Assembly: GCF_023109105.1 (NCBI RefSeq)
Contig: NZ_JALDTZ010000028.1
Span: 1 to 6,527 of the forward strand
DNA length: 6,527 nucleotides
From: Streptococcus mitis
GTDB lineage: Bacteria > Bacillota > Bacilli > Lactobacillales > Streptococcaceae
Direction: 5' to 3'
Below the pieces are notes generated by a model. It made no database searches. It saw nothing but the letters and a program-made list of their open reading frames with translations, and was not told the DNA's origin. The position numbers and the translations under genes are program-made. Positions 1-6,092 of this stretch are shown here, piece by piece. Each line of letters opens with the position of its first letter. The first letter of the stretch is position 1.

Positions 1-120
1 AATTCCACCATAAAAATCCGTTTTAGACTAACTTCCACTTTGGTCAGACAAGTGGAAGTTACTCTGAGAAGTTACCAGAGTCGAAAGAAGACAATTCACT
101 TTAACATTTTTCTTCTATAA
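1..120 (+). other. Left-edge stretch, possibly the 3' end of mfd; not resolved
   Basis: In mitis-group streptococci the gene upstream of rqcP is normally mfd, the transcription-repair coupling factor, so its last codons could lie here. The sequence does not settle this. Frame 1 is open from base 1 to a TAA at 118-120 but uses arginine-rich, atypical codons. Frame 3 has a TAG at 24-26, then a 25-codon stretch with natural streptococcal codon choice ending at TAA 102-104 (last residues LPESKEDNSL). Frame 2 stops at 11-13. Possible readings are mfd ending at 24-26, mfd ending at 102-104 with an upstream frameshift or stop, or plain intergenic DNA. I do not recognise any Mfd motif in so short a piece. 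Confidence 0.3.
29..81 (+). other. Two adjacent hairpins with an alternative pairing
   Basis: Hairpin 1 is a perfect 12-bp stem (29-40 with 50-61) around a 9-nt loop; without the outermost pair it is 30-40 with 50-60. Hairpin 2 has a 6-bp stem (61-66 with 76-81) and a 9-nt loop. They can stack end to end apart from the shared base 61. The 8-mer GAAGTTAC occurs twice (55-62 and 68-75), so the left arm AACTTC (30-35) could pair with either copy, giving a competing fold. No T-run follows either stem, so this is not a standard intrinsic terminator. It may be a 3' end stabiliser or processing site of the upstream transcript, or an attenuator-like element. The function is inferred; the base pairing is directly visible. 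Confidence 0.5.
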
Positions 121-132
121 AGTAGATAAAAA

Positions 133-141
133 TGGTACAAT
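133..141 (+). promoter_or_regulatory. Extended -10 promoter for the rqcP-divIC-tilS operon
   Basis: TGG at 133-135 followed by TACAAT at 136-141 fits the extended -10 form TGnTATAAT with one mismatch. The hexamer 17 bp upstream (113-118, TTCTAT) is a poor -35, which extended -10 promoters tolerate. A start near 148 would leave a leader of only about 14 nt, with the GAGG ribosome site at 150-153 inside it. The position, just before the first gene of a run of overlapping genes, supports the call. Confidence 0.6.
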
Positions 142-161
142 AATAATTTGAGGTAATAAAA

Positions 162-428
162 ATGAGATTAGACAAATATTTAAAAGTATCAAGAATTATC
201 AAGCGTCGTACAGTCGCAAAAGAAGTAGCCGATAAAGGAAGAATCAAGGTAAATGGAATCTTGGCCAAAAGTTCAACGGATTTGAAAGTTAATGACCAAG
301 TTGAAATTCGTTTTGGAAATAAGTTGCTACTTGTAAAAGTACTGGAGATGAAAGATAGTACAAAAAAAGAAGATGCAGCAGGCATGTATGAAATTATCAG
401 TGAAACACGGGTAGAAGAAAATGTCTAA
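162..428 (+). CDS. rqcP: RqcP (YabO/Hsp15-type), S4-domain ribosome quality-control protein
   Basis: This is an 88-residue protein that is almost entirely an S4 RNA-binding fold. It starts [16 protein letters not shown], continues with an [14 protein letters not shown] segment (about residues 19-32), and ends with the short [11 protein letters not shown] tail typical of the Firmicute YabO family. Arg2 and Arg16, reported as important in the Bacillus subtilis protein, are both present. In that family RqcP binds the obstructed 50S subunit with peptidyl-tRNA and works with RqcH to add C-terminal alanine tails to stalled chains, marking them for degradation. The length is normal for the family. 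The start is set by GAGGT at 150-154, 7 nt before the ATG. The last codons overlap divIC by 8 nt. Older names are yabO and hslR. The family assignment is firm; the in vivo role is carried over from B. subtilis. Confidence 0.93.
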
Positions 429-789
429 AAATATCGTACAATTGAATAATTCTTTTATTCAAAATGAACATCAACGTCGTCGCTATCTGATGAAGGAACG
501 ACAAAAACGTAATCGTTTCATGGGTTGGGTTCTCATTTTGATGATTTTATTGTTCATTTTACCAACTTATAATCTTGCTCAAAGCTATCACCAATTACTC
601 CAAAGACGTCAGCAATTAGCAGACTTGCAAACTCAGTATCAAACTTTGAGTGATGAAAAGGATAAGGAGACAGCATTTGCTACCAAGTTGAAAGATGAGG
701 ATTATGCTGCCAAATATACACGAGCGAAGTACTATTATTCTAAGTCGAGGGAAATAGTTTATACGATTCCTGACTTGCTTCAAAGGTGA
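421..789 (+). CDS. divIC: DivIC, FtsB-family septum formation initiator
   Basis: This 122-residue bitopic membrane protein belongs to the DivIC/FtsB family. Order of parts: a basic cytoplasmic N-terminus (residues 1-33, rich in R/K, which fits an inside location), one transmembrane helix (about 34-53), an extracellular coiled coil (about 54-90, with [17 protein letters not shown] repeats) and a C-terminal block from [16 protein letters not shown] to IPDLL (about 94-120) that matches the family's conserved end. In Gram-positive bacteria DivIC forms a complex with FtsL and DivIB at the septum and helps activate septal peptidoglycan synthesis. It starts inside the end of rqcP (8-nt overlap). Only a weak purine site (AGAAGAAA) precedes the ATG, so translational coupling to rqcP is likely. 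The stop codon lies within the ribosome site of the next small gene. Confidence 0.92.
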
Positions 790-790
790 T
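784..790 (+). promoter_or_regulatory. Ribosome binding site of the 40-aa gene
   Basis: AGGTGAT at 784-790 is a 7-nt match to the complement of the 16S 3' end (GGAGGTGATC). It overlaps the divIC stop codon and lies 3 nt before the ATG at 794. The pairing uses the 5' part of the anti-SD, so the short spacing is acceptable. It is the main sign that the very short downstream frame is translated. Confidence 0.6.
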
Positions 791-793
791 AAA

Positions 794-916
794 ATGGAAA
801 ATTTATTAGATGTAATAGAGCAATTTTTGAGTCTATCGGATGAAAAACTGGAAGAGTTGGCTGATAAAAATCAATTATTGCGTTTACAAGAAGAAAAGGA
901 AAGGAAGAATGCGTAA
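794..916 (+). CDS. Small 40-aa acidic, helix-prone protein of unknown function
   Basis: I do not recognise a function. The frame encodes 40 residues, beginning MENLLDVIEQFLSLSDEKLE and ending [12 protein letters not shown]. It is rich in Leu, Glu and Lys with hydrophobic residues spaced as in an amphipathic helix (L4, L5, I8, F11, L12, then L19, L22, L28, L29, L31), has no cysteine, and shows no signal peptide or membrane segment. It fills the gap between divIC and the serine hydrolase exactly: its ribosome site covers the divIC stop, and its own last 8 nt (ATGCGTAA) contain the start codon of the next gene. That fit argues for a real gene and for coupling to its neighbour. From memory, pneumococcal genomes annotate a small hypothetical gene at this position. 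A cytoplasmic helical partner of a division or envelope protein is possible but is only a guess. Confidence 0.75.
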   Translation: MENLLDVIEQFLSLSDEKLEELADKNQLLRLQEEKERKNA

Positions 917-2177
917 ATTCTTAATTATTTTGTTGCTCCCGAGTTTTTTGACTATTTCAAAAGTCGTTAGCACAGAAAAAGAAGTAGTCTATACTTCGAA
1001 AGAAATTTATTACCTTTCACAATCTGACTTTGGTATTTATTTTAGAGAAAAATTAAGTTCCCCTATTGTTTATGGAGAAGTTCCTGTCTATGCGAATGAA
1101 GATTTAGTGGTAGAATCTGGAAAATTGACTCCCAAAACAAGTTTTCAAATAACTGAGTGGCGCTTAAATAAACAAGGAATTCCGGTATTTAAGTTATCCA
1201 ACCATCAATTTATAGCTGCGGACAAACGATTTTTATATGATCAATCAGAGGTAACTAAAACAATAAAAAAAGTATGGTTAGAATCTGATTTTAAACTGTA
1301 CAACAGTCCTTATGATTTAAAAGAAATGAAATCATCCTTATCAGCTTATTCGCAAGTTTCAATAGACAAGACCATGTTTGTAGAAGGAAGAGAATTTCTA
1401 CATATTGATCAGGCTGGATGGGTAGACAAGGAATTAACTTCTGAAGAAGATAATCGGATGAGTAAAGTCCAAGAAATGTTAACTGAAAAATATCAGAAGG
1501 ATTCATTTTCTATTTATGTTAAACAATTGACTACTGGTAAAGAAGCTGGTATCAATCAAGATGAAAAAATGTATGCAGCTAGTGTTTTAAAACTACCTTA
1601 TCTCTACTATACGCAAGAGAAAATAAATGAAGGTCTTTATCAGTTAGACACGACTGTAAAATACGTATCTGCAGTCAATGATTTTCCGGGTTCTTATAAA
1701 CCAGAGGGAAGTGGTAGTCTTCCTAAAAAAGAGGATAATAAAGAGTATTCTCTAAAGGATTTAATTACGAAAGTATCAAAAGAATCTGATAATGTAGCTC
1801 ATAATTTATTGGGATATTACATTTCAAATCAATCTGATGCAACATTCAAGTCTAAGATGTCTGCTATTATGGGAGATGATTGGGATCCAAAAGAAAAATT
1901 GATTTCTTCTAAAATGGCTGGGAAGGTTATGGAAGCTATTTATAATCAAAATGGATTTGTATTGGAGTCTTTGACTAAAACAGATTTTGATAATGAGCGA
2001 ATTGCCAAAGGTGTTTCCGTGAAGGTAGCTCATAAAATTGGGGATGCGGACGAATTTGAGCATGATACGGGTGTTGTCTATGCAGATTCTCCATTTGTTC
2101 TTTCTATTTTCACTAAGAATTCTGATTATGATACGATTTCTCAGATAGCCAAGGATGTTTATGAGGTTCTAAAATGA
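909..2177 (+). CDS. Secreted serine hydrolase, class A beta-lactamase/PBP fold with N-terminal SH3-like repeats
   Basis: The 422-residue product starts with a signal peptide or membrane anchor (R2, K3, then a hydrophobic stretch about 4-20). Two SH3-like (GW/SH3b-type) repeats follow, about residues 45-112 and 120-178; the second ends in the typical GWVDKE. The catalytic domain (about 185-422) shows the three serine beta-lactamase/PBP motifs: SVLK (Ser225, Lys228), SDN (293-295) and KIG (376-378) in place of the usual KTG. I see no ExxLN omega-loop glutamate between SDN and KIG, so efficient beta-lactam hydrolysis is unlikely. A wall-associated carboxypeptidase, esterase or penicillin-binding role fits better, but the substrate is unknown. 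The ATG at 909 is chosen over an in-frame ATG at 840 because AAAGGAAAGGA (895-905) precedes it and the signal peptide begins there. It overlaps the 40-aa gene by 8 nt and tilS by 4 nt. Confidence 0.85.
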   Translation: MRKFLIILLLPSFLTISKVVSTEKEVVYTSKEIYYLSQSDFGIYFREKLSSPIVYGEVPVYANEDLVVESGKLTPKTSFQITEWRLNKQGIPVFKLSNHQFIAADKRFLYDQSEVTKTIKKVWLESDFKLYNSPYDLKEMKSSLSAYSQVSIDKTMFVEGREFLHIDQAGWVDKELTSEEDNRMSKVQEMLTEKYQKDSFSIYVKQLTTGKEAGINQDEKMYAASVLKLPYLYYTQEKINEGLYQLDTTVKYVSAVNDFPGSYKPEGSGSLPKKEDNKEYSLKDLITKVSKESDNVAHNLLGYYISNQSDATFKSKMSAIMGDDWDPKEKLISSKMAGKVMEAIYNQNGFVLESLTKTDFDNERIAKGVSVKVAHKIGDADEFEHDTGVVYADSPFVLSIFTKNSDYDTISQIAKDVYEVLK

Positions 2178-3451
2178 GGGAACAAGATTTTTTAAATCAT
2201 TTTCTCAAGAGAGGATATTTTAAAAAACATACTAAGGTGGTGCTTGCTCTTTCTGGTGGATTAGATTCTATGTTTCTATTTAAGGTATTGTCTACCTATA
2301 AAAAAGAGCTAGAAATTGAACTGATTTTAGCTCATGTGAATCATAAGCAGAGAGTAGAATCAGATTGGGAAGAAAAGGAATTAAGGAAGTTAGCTGCTGA
2401 AGCAGAGCTTCCTATTTATATCAGCAATTTTTCAGGAGAATTTTCGGAAGCGCGTGCACGACATTTTCGTTATGATTTTTTTAAAGAGGTAATGAAAAAG
2501 ACAGGTGCGACAGCCTTGGTCACTGCCCACCATGCTGATGACCAGATGGAAACTATTTTGATGCGTTTGATTCGAGGCACTCGTTTGCGCTATTTGTCAG
2601 GAATTAAGGAGAAGCAAGTAGTCGGAGAGATAGAAATCATTCGGCCCTTCTTGCATTTTCAAAAAAAAGACTTCCCATTAATTTTTCACTTTGAAGATAC
2701 ATCAAATCAGCAAAATCATTATTTTCGAAATCGTATTCGAAACTCTTATTTACCAGAATTGGAAAAAGAAAATCCTCGATTTAGGGATGCAATCTTAAGC
2801 ATCGGCAATGAAATTTTAGATTATGACTTAGCCATAGCTGAATTATCAAAGAATATTGATGTAGAAAATGTAGAGCAACTATTGTCTTACTCTGAGTCCA
2901 CACAAAGAGTTTTACTTCAAACTTATCTGAATCGTTTTCCAGATTTGAATCTTACCAAAGCTCAGTTTGAAGAAGTTCGGCAAATTTTAAAAACTAAAAG
3001 CCAGTATCGTCATTCTTTAAAAAATGGCTATGAATTGATAAAAGAGTACCAACAGTTTCGGATTTGTAAAATCAGTCCGCAGGCTGATGAAAAGGAAGAT
3101 GAACTTGTGTTACACTATCAAAATCAGGTATCTTACCAAGGATATTTGTTTTCCTTTGGACTTCCTTTAGAAGGTGAATCAATTCAACAAATACCTGTTT
3201 CACGAGAAACATCAATACTCATTCGTAATCGAAAAACAGGAGATGTTTTGATTCAAAATGGGCATAGAAAAAAACTCAGACGTCTATTTATTGATTTGAA
3301 AATCCCTATGGAAAAGCGAAAATCTGCTCTGATTATTGAGCAATTTGGTAAAATTGTCTCAATTTTGGGAATTGCGACCAGTAATTTGAGTAAAAACACG
3401 AAAAATGATATAATGAACACTGTACTTTATATAGAAAAAATAGATAGGTAA
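2174..3451 (+). CDS. tilS: TilS, tRNA(Ile)-lysidine synthase
   Basis: TilS uses ATP and lysine to convert C34 of the CAU-anticodon tRNA-Ile to lysidine, which switches its decoding from AUG to AUA and its charging from Met to Ile. It is normally essential. The 425-residue length is usual. Visible motifs: the N-type ATP-pyrophosphatase P-loop SGGLDS (27-32), AHVNHKQR (53-60), [11 protein letters not shown] (93-103), [11 protein letters not shown] (117-127), and DTSN (175-178) with RNRIRN (185-190). The C-terminal TilS domain has [10 protein letters not shown] and [16 protein letters not shown] (about 350-378). The start ATG overlaps the upstream stop as ATGA, with GAGG (2163-2166) 7 nt before it, so coupling is likely. 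The last codons of the gene contain the promoter for hpt-ftsH. In B. subtilis TilS and HprT have been reported to interact and influence ftsH expression; the same order is kept here. Confidence 0.97.
   Translation: MREQDFLNHFLKRGYFKKHTKVVLALSGGLDSMFLFKVLSTYKKELEIELILAHVNHKQRVESDWEEKELRKLAAEAELPIYISNFSGEFSEARARHFRYDFFKEVMKKTGATALVTAHHADDQMETILMRLIRGTRLRYLSGIKEKQVVGEIEIIRPFLHFQKKDFPLIFHFEDTSNQQNHYFRNRIRNSYLPELEKENPRFRDAILSIGNEILDYDLAIAELSKNIDVENVEQLLSYSESTQRVLLQTYLNRFPDLNLTKAQFEEVRQILKTKSQYRHSLKNGYELIKEYQQFRICKISPQADEKEDELVLHYQNQVSYQGYLFSFGLPLEGESIQQIPVSRETSILIRNRKTGDVLIQNGHRKKLRRLFIDLKIPMEKRKSALIIEQFGKIVSILGIATSNLSKNTKNDIMNTVLYIEKIDR
3386..3414 (+). promoter_or_regulatory. Strong sigma-A-type promoter inside the 3' end of tilS, for hpt-ftsH
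   Basis: TTGAGT (3386-3391, four of six matches to TTGACA) is separated by exactly 17 bp from a perfect TATAAT (3409-3414). The -10 also carries the extended TGn element (TGA at 3406-3408). Transcription would begin near 3421, giving a leader of about 35 nt before the hpt ATG at 3456. It is the best promoter match I noticed in the window, and it would allow hpt and ftsH to be expressed independently of the upstream division and tRNA genes. Confidence 0.75.
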
Positions 3452-3455
3452 AAAA

Positions 3456-3998
3456 ATGTTAGAAAATGATATTAAAAAAATTCTCGTTTCACACGATGAA
3501 ATTACAGAAGCTGCTAAAAAATTAGGTACCCAATTAACTAAGGATTATGCAGGAAAAAATCCAATTTTAGTTGGGATTTTAAAAGGATCTATTCCTTTTA
3601 TGGCAGAATTGGTTAAGCATATCGACACACATATTGAAATGGATTTCATGATGGTTTCTAGCTACCATGGTGGAACAGAAAGTAGTGGTGTCATCAATAT
3701 CAAGCAAGATGTAACTCAAGACATCAAAGGAAGACATGTTCTATTTGTAGAAGATATCATTGATACAGGTCAAACTTTGAAGAATTTGCGAGATATGTTT
3801 ATTGCAAGAGAAGCAGCTTCTGTTAACATTGCAACCTTGTTGGATAAACCAGAAGGACGTGTTGTAGAAATTGAGGCAGACTATACCTGCTTTACTATCC
3901 CAAATGAGTTTGTAGTAGGTTACGGTTTAGACTACAAAGAAAATTATCGTAACCTTCCATATGTTGGGGTATTGAAAGAAGAAGTGTATTCAAATTAG
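3456..3998 (+). CDS. hpt: Hypoxanthine(-guanine) phosphoribosyltransferase
   Basis: This enzyme salvages hypoxanthine, and usually guanine, by transferring phosphoribose from PRPP to give IMP or GMP in the cytoplasm. The 180 residues match the usual bacterial length. Motifs: loop I GILKGS (40-45), the flexible loop [11 protein letters not shown] (68-78), the PRPP-binding signature [10 protein letters not shown] (98-107, with the acidic pair Glu99-Asp100), a base-contact lysine in LLDKPEGR (Lys131), and [19 protein letters not shown] (about 153-171) carrying the Mg-PRPP aspartate. The ATG lies 4 nt after the tilS stop; a modest AGGT site (3446-3449) sits about 6-7 nt upstream and overlaps that stop. 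A good promoter lies just upstream within tilS. The gene is also called hprT or hgt. The family is certain; whether it also accepts xanthine cannot be told from sequence. Confidence 0.96.
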   Translation: MLENDIKKILVSHDEITEAAKKLGTQLTKDYAGKNPILVGILKGSIPFMAELVKHIDTHIEMDFMMVSSYHGGTESSGVINIKQDVTQDIKGRHVLFVEDIIDTGQTLKNLRDMFIAREAASVNIATLLDKPEGRVVEIEADYTCFTIPNEFVVGYGLDYKENYRNLPYVGVLKEEVYSN

Positions 3999-4002
3999 AA
4001 AG
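3997..4002 (+). promoter_or_regulatory. Shifted Shine-Dalgarno for ftsH, overlapping the hpt stop
   Basis: No GGAGG precedes ftsH. AGAAAG at 3997-4002 matches the 5' half of the extended site AGAAAGGAGG (complement of a 16S end in CCUCCUUUCU). In that register the core would end at about 4006, 7 nt before the ATG, which is ideal spacing. It covers the last two bases of the hpt stop codon, so ftsH translation may depend partly on ribosomes finishing hpt. Confidence 0.4.
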
Positions 4003-4013
4003 AACAATTTTTA

Positions 4014-5972
4014 ATGAAAAAACAAAATAATGGTTTAATTAAAAATCCTTTTCTATGGTTATTACTTATTTTTTTCCTAGTTACAGGTTACCAGTATTTT
4101 AGTACAGGTAGTGTTGCAGGGAAAAGTGAGCAAATTAATTATACAGAATTGGTAAAAGAAATTACCGATGACAATGTAAAAGAATTGACTTACCAACCAA
4201 ATGGTAGTGTTATCGAAGTTTCGGGTGTCTATAAAAATCCTAAAACAAGTAAAGAAGAAACAGGCATTCAGTTCTTTTCTCCTTCTGCTACAACAGTAGA
4301 GAAATTTTCAAGTATTATTCTTCCTTCAGACACTACAGTATCAGAATTGCAAAAGCTTGCTTCTGACCATAAAGCGGAAGTAACTGTTAAGCATGAAAGT
4401 TCAAGTGGTATGTGGATTAATATTCTTGTATCCATTGTACCATTCGGTATTCTCTTCTTCTTCCTATTCTCTATGATGGGAAATATGGGAGGAAATAATA
4501 GCCGTAACCCGATGAGTTTTGGACGTAGTAAGGCTAAAGCTGCAAATAAAGAAGACATTAAAGTAAGATTTTCAGATGTTGCTGGAGCTGAGGAAGAAAA
4601 ACAAGAACTAGTTGAAGTTGTTGAATTCTTAAAAGATCCAAAACGATTTACAAAACTTGGAGCCCGAATTCCAGCAGGTGTCCTTCTGGAGGGACCTCCG
4701 GGAACAGGTAAGACCTTGCTTGCTAAAGCAGTCGCTGGAGAAGCAGGCGTTCCATTCTTTAGTATCTCAGGTTCTGACTTTGTAGAAATGTTTGTCGGAG
4801 TTGGAGCTAGTCGTGTTCGTTCACTTTTTGAGGATGCTAAAAAAGCAGCACCAGCTATTATCTTTATCGATGAAATTGATGCTGTTGGACGTCAACGTGG
4901 AGTTGGTCTTGGCGGAGGTAATGACGAACGTGAACAAACCTTGAACCAACTCTTGATTGAGATGGATGGTTTTGAGGGAAATGAAGGGATTATCGTCATT
5001 GCTGCGACAAACCGTTCAGATGTACTTGACCCTGCCCTTTTGCGTCCAGGACGTTTTGATAGAAAAGTATTGGTTGGTCGTCCTGATGTTAAGGGGCGCG
5101 AAGCAATCTTGAAAGTTCATGCTAAGAACAAGCCTTTAGCAGAAGATGTTGATTTGAAATTAGTGGCTCAACAAACTCCAGGTTTTGTTGGTGCTGATTT
5201 AGAGAATGTCTTGAATGAAGCGGCTTTAGTTGCTGCTCGTCGCAATAAATCGATAATTGATGCCTCAGATATTGATGAAGCAGAAGATAGAGTGATTGCT
5301 GGACCTTCTAAGAAAGATAAGACAGTTTCACAAAAAGAACGTGAATTGGTTGCCTACCATGAGGCAGGACATACCATTGTTGGTCTAGTCTTGTCGAATG
5401 CCCGCGTTGTCCATAAGGTTACAATTGTACCACGTGGCCGTGCAGGTGGATACATGATTGCACTTCCTAAAGAGGATCAAATGCTTCTATCTAAAGAAGA
5501 TATGAAAGAGCAATTGGCTGGCTTAATGGGGGGACGTGTAGCTGAAGAAATTATCTTTAATGTTCAAACTACAGGAGCTTCAAACGACTTCGAACAAGCG
5601 ACACAAATGGCGCGTGCAATGGTCACTGAATACGGTATGAGTGAAAAACTTGGCCCAGTTCAATATGAGGGCAATCATGCTATGTTTGGTGCACAAAGTC
5701 CTCAAAAATCAATTTCAGAACAAACAGCTTATGAAATTGATGAAGAAGTTCGTTCATTATTAAATGAGGCACGAAACAAAGCTGCTGAAATTATTCAGTC
5801 AAATCGTGAAACTCACAAGTTGATTGCAGAAACATTATTGAAATACGAAACATTGGATAGTACACAAATTAAATCTCTTTACGAAACAGGAAAGATGCCT
5901 GAAACAGTAGAAGAGGAATCACATGTCCTATCTTATGATGAAGTAAAGTCAAAAATGAATGATGAAAAATAA
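4014..5972 (+). CDS. ftsH: FtsH, membrane-bound ATP-dependent zinc metalloprotease
   Basis: FtsH is a hexameric AAA+ protease in the cytoplasmic membrane that extracts and degrades damaged membrane proteins and some regulators. The 652 residues are the typical streptococcal length. Order: transmembrane helix 1 (about 12-30), an extracytoplasmic domain (about 31-133), helix 2 (about 134-156), then the AAA domain with Walker A GPPGTGKT (227-234), pore loop FVG (260-262), Walker B IIFIDEID (282-289) and the second region of homology ending RPGRFDR (344-350). The M41 protease domain has the zinc motif HEAGH (449-453, catalytic Glu450) and a third ligand Asp525 in [12 protein letters not shown]. 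All key residues are intact. The C-terminal tail (about 625-652) is acidic and variable in the family. The gene lies 15 nt after hpt and is followed directly by a terminator. The N-terminal periphery (residues 30-40) differs from the pneumococcal version I remember. Confidence 0.98.
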   Translation: MKKQNNGLIKNPFLWLLLIFFLVTGYQYFSTGSVAGKSEQINYTELVKEITDDNVKELTYQPNGSVIEVSGVYKNPKTSKEETGIQFFSPSATTVEKFSSIILPSDTTVSELQKLASDHKAEVTVKHESSSGMWINILVSIVPFGILFFFLFSMMGNMGGNNSRNPMSFGRSKAKAANKEDIKVRFSDVAGAEEEKQELVEVVEFLKDPKRFTKLGARIPAGVLLEGPPGTGKTLLAKAVAGEAGVPFFSISGSDFVEMFVGVGASRVRSLFEDAKKAAPAIIFIDEIDAVGRQRGVGLGGGNDEREQTLNQLLIEMDGFEGNEGIIVIAATNRSDVLDPALLRPGRFDRKVLVGRPDVKGREAILKVHAKNKPLAEDVDLKLVAQQTPGFVGADLENVLNEAALVAARRNKSIIDASDIDEAEDRVIAGPSKKDKTVSQKERELVAYHEAGHTIVGLVLSNARVVHKVTIVPRGRAGGYMIALPKEDQMLLSKEDMKEQLAGLMGGRVAEEIIFNVQTTGASNDFEQATQMARAMVTEYGMSEKLGPVQYEGNHAMFGAQSPQKSISEQTAYEIDEEVRSLLNEARNKAAEIIQSNRETHKLIAETLLKYETLDSTQIKSLYETGKMPETVEEESHVLSYDEVKSKMNDEK

Positions 5973-5976
5973 CCCT

Positions 5977-6001
5977 GAGAGAGGCATGCCCTCTCTTTTT
6001 T
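5977..6001 (+). terminator. Intrinsic terminator after ftsH
   Basis: The left arm AGAGAGG (5978-5984) pairs with CCTCTCT (5990-5996) around a 5-nt loop, and a T-run covers 5996-6001. G5977 can add a wobble pair. It begins 5 nt after the ftsH stop and sits just before the competence operator, so it should shield comX from read-through during normal growth. Confidence 0.88.
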
Positions 6002-6003
6002 GT

Positions 6004-6033
6004 GCAGTTTAGACGGTGTAGGGGACAGAACGG
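6004..6033 (+). promoter_or_regulatory. ComE-type binding site (direct repeats) upstream of comX
   Basis: Repeat 1, GCAGTTTAG (6004-6012), and repeat 2, ACAGAACGG (6025-6033), are separated by 12 bp, a 21-bp period. This matches the known ComE layout of two 9-bp repeats, roughly aCAnTTcaG, spaced by 12 bp. Repeat 1 keeps CAGTT and the final AG; repeat 2 keeps only ACAG and the last G. The phosphorylated response regulator ComE, activated by the competence peptide through ComD, binds such sites to switch on early competence genes. The assignment rests on spacing, partial consensus and the identity of the next gene. Confidence 0.65.
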
Positions 6034-6062
6034 GAGAAAAGGTCCAAAAGTGTTTCTGAATC

Positions 6063-6071
6063 TGTTAGACT
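6063..6071 (+). promoter_or_regulatory. Candidate -10 of the comX promoter
   Basis: TGT (6063-6065) followed by TAGACT (6066-6071) is an extended -10 form with four of six matches to TATAAT. I see no good -35 17 bp upstream, as expected for an activator-dependent promoter. Its distance from the ComE repeats (32 nt after repeat 2) would place the activator next to the -35 region. TATCTA (6073-6078) is a weaker alternative. A start near 6078 would put the ribosome site right at the mRNA 5' end. Confidence 0.4.
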
Positions 6072-6092
6072 GTATCTAGAAAGGGGAATAGA

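Noticed and set aside
29..61. Intrinsic terminator of the upstream gene
   Set aside because: The stem is strong but is followed by ACTCTGAG rather than a T-run.
101..385. 94-codon minus-strand frame opposite rqcP
   Set aside because: It is the antisense shadow of a clearly identified gene, has no recognisable domain, and extends into the operon promoter.
787..795. TGATAAAAT resembling an extended -10
   Set aside because: The hexamer 17 bp upstream (TTCCTG) is poor and the start would fall inside the small gene. The same bases are better explained as ribosome site plus start codon.
840..908. Upstream in-frame ATG giving a 445-residue form of the serine hydrolase
   Set aside because: It lies in the middle of the 40-aa gene, has no good ribosome site, and would bury the signal peptide behind 23 residues including KKKRKGR. 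The ATG at 909 has a strong site and starts directly at the signal peptide.
1291..2063. Two minus-strand frames (1291-1506 and 1824-2063) opposite the serine hydrolase
   Set aside because: They are low-complexity antisense shadows in AT-rich coding DNA with no family resemblance.
3972..4000. TTGAAA with TTAGAA 17 bp downstream as an ftsH promoter
   Set aside because: The -10 matches poorly and lacks a TG extension; the promoter at 3386-3414 is far better.
4268..4558. 96-codon minus-strand frame opposite the ftsH N-terminus
   Set aside because: It is antisense to a conserved FtsH segment and its composition reflects the complement of the membrane and linker codons.
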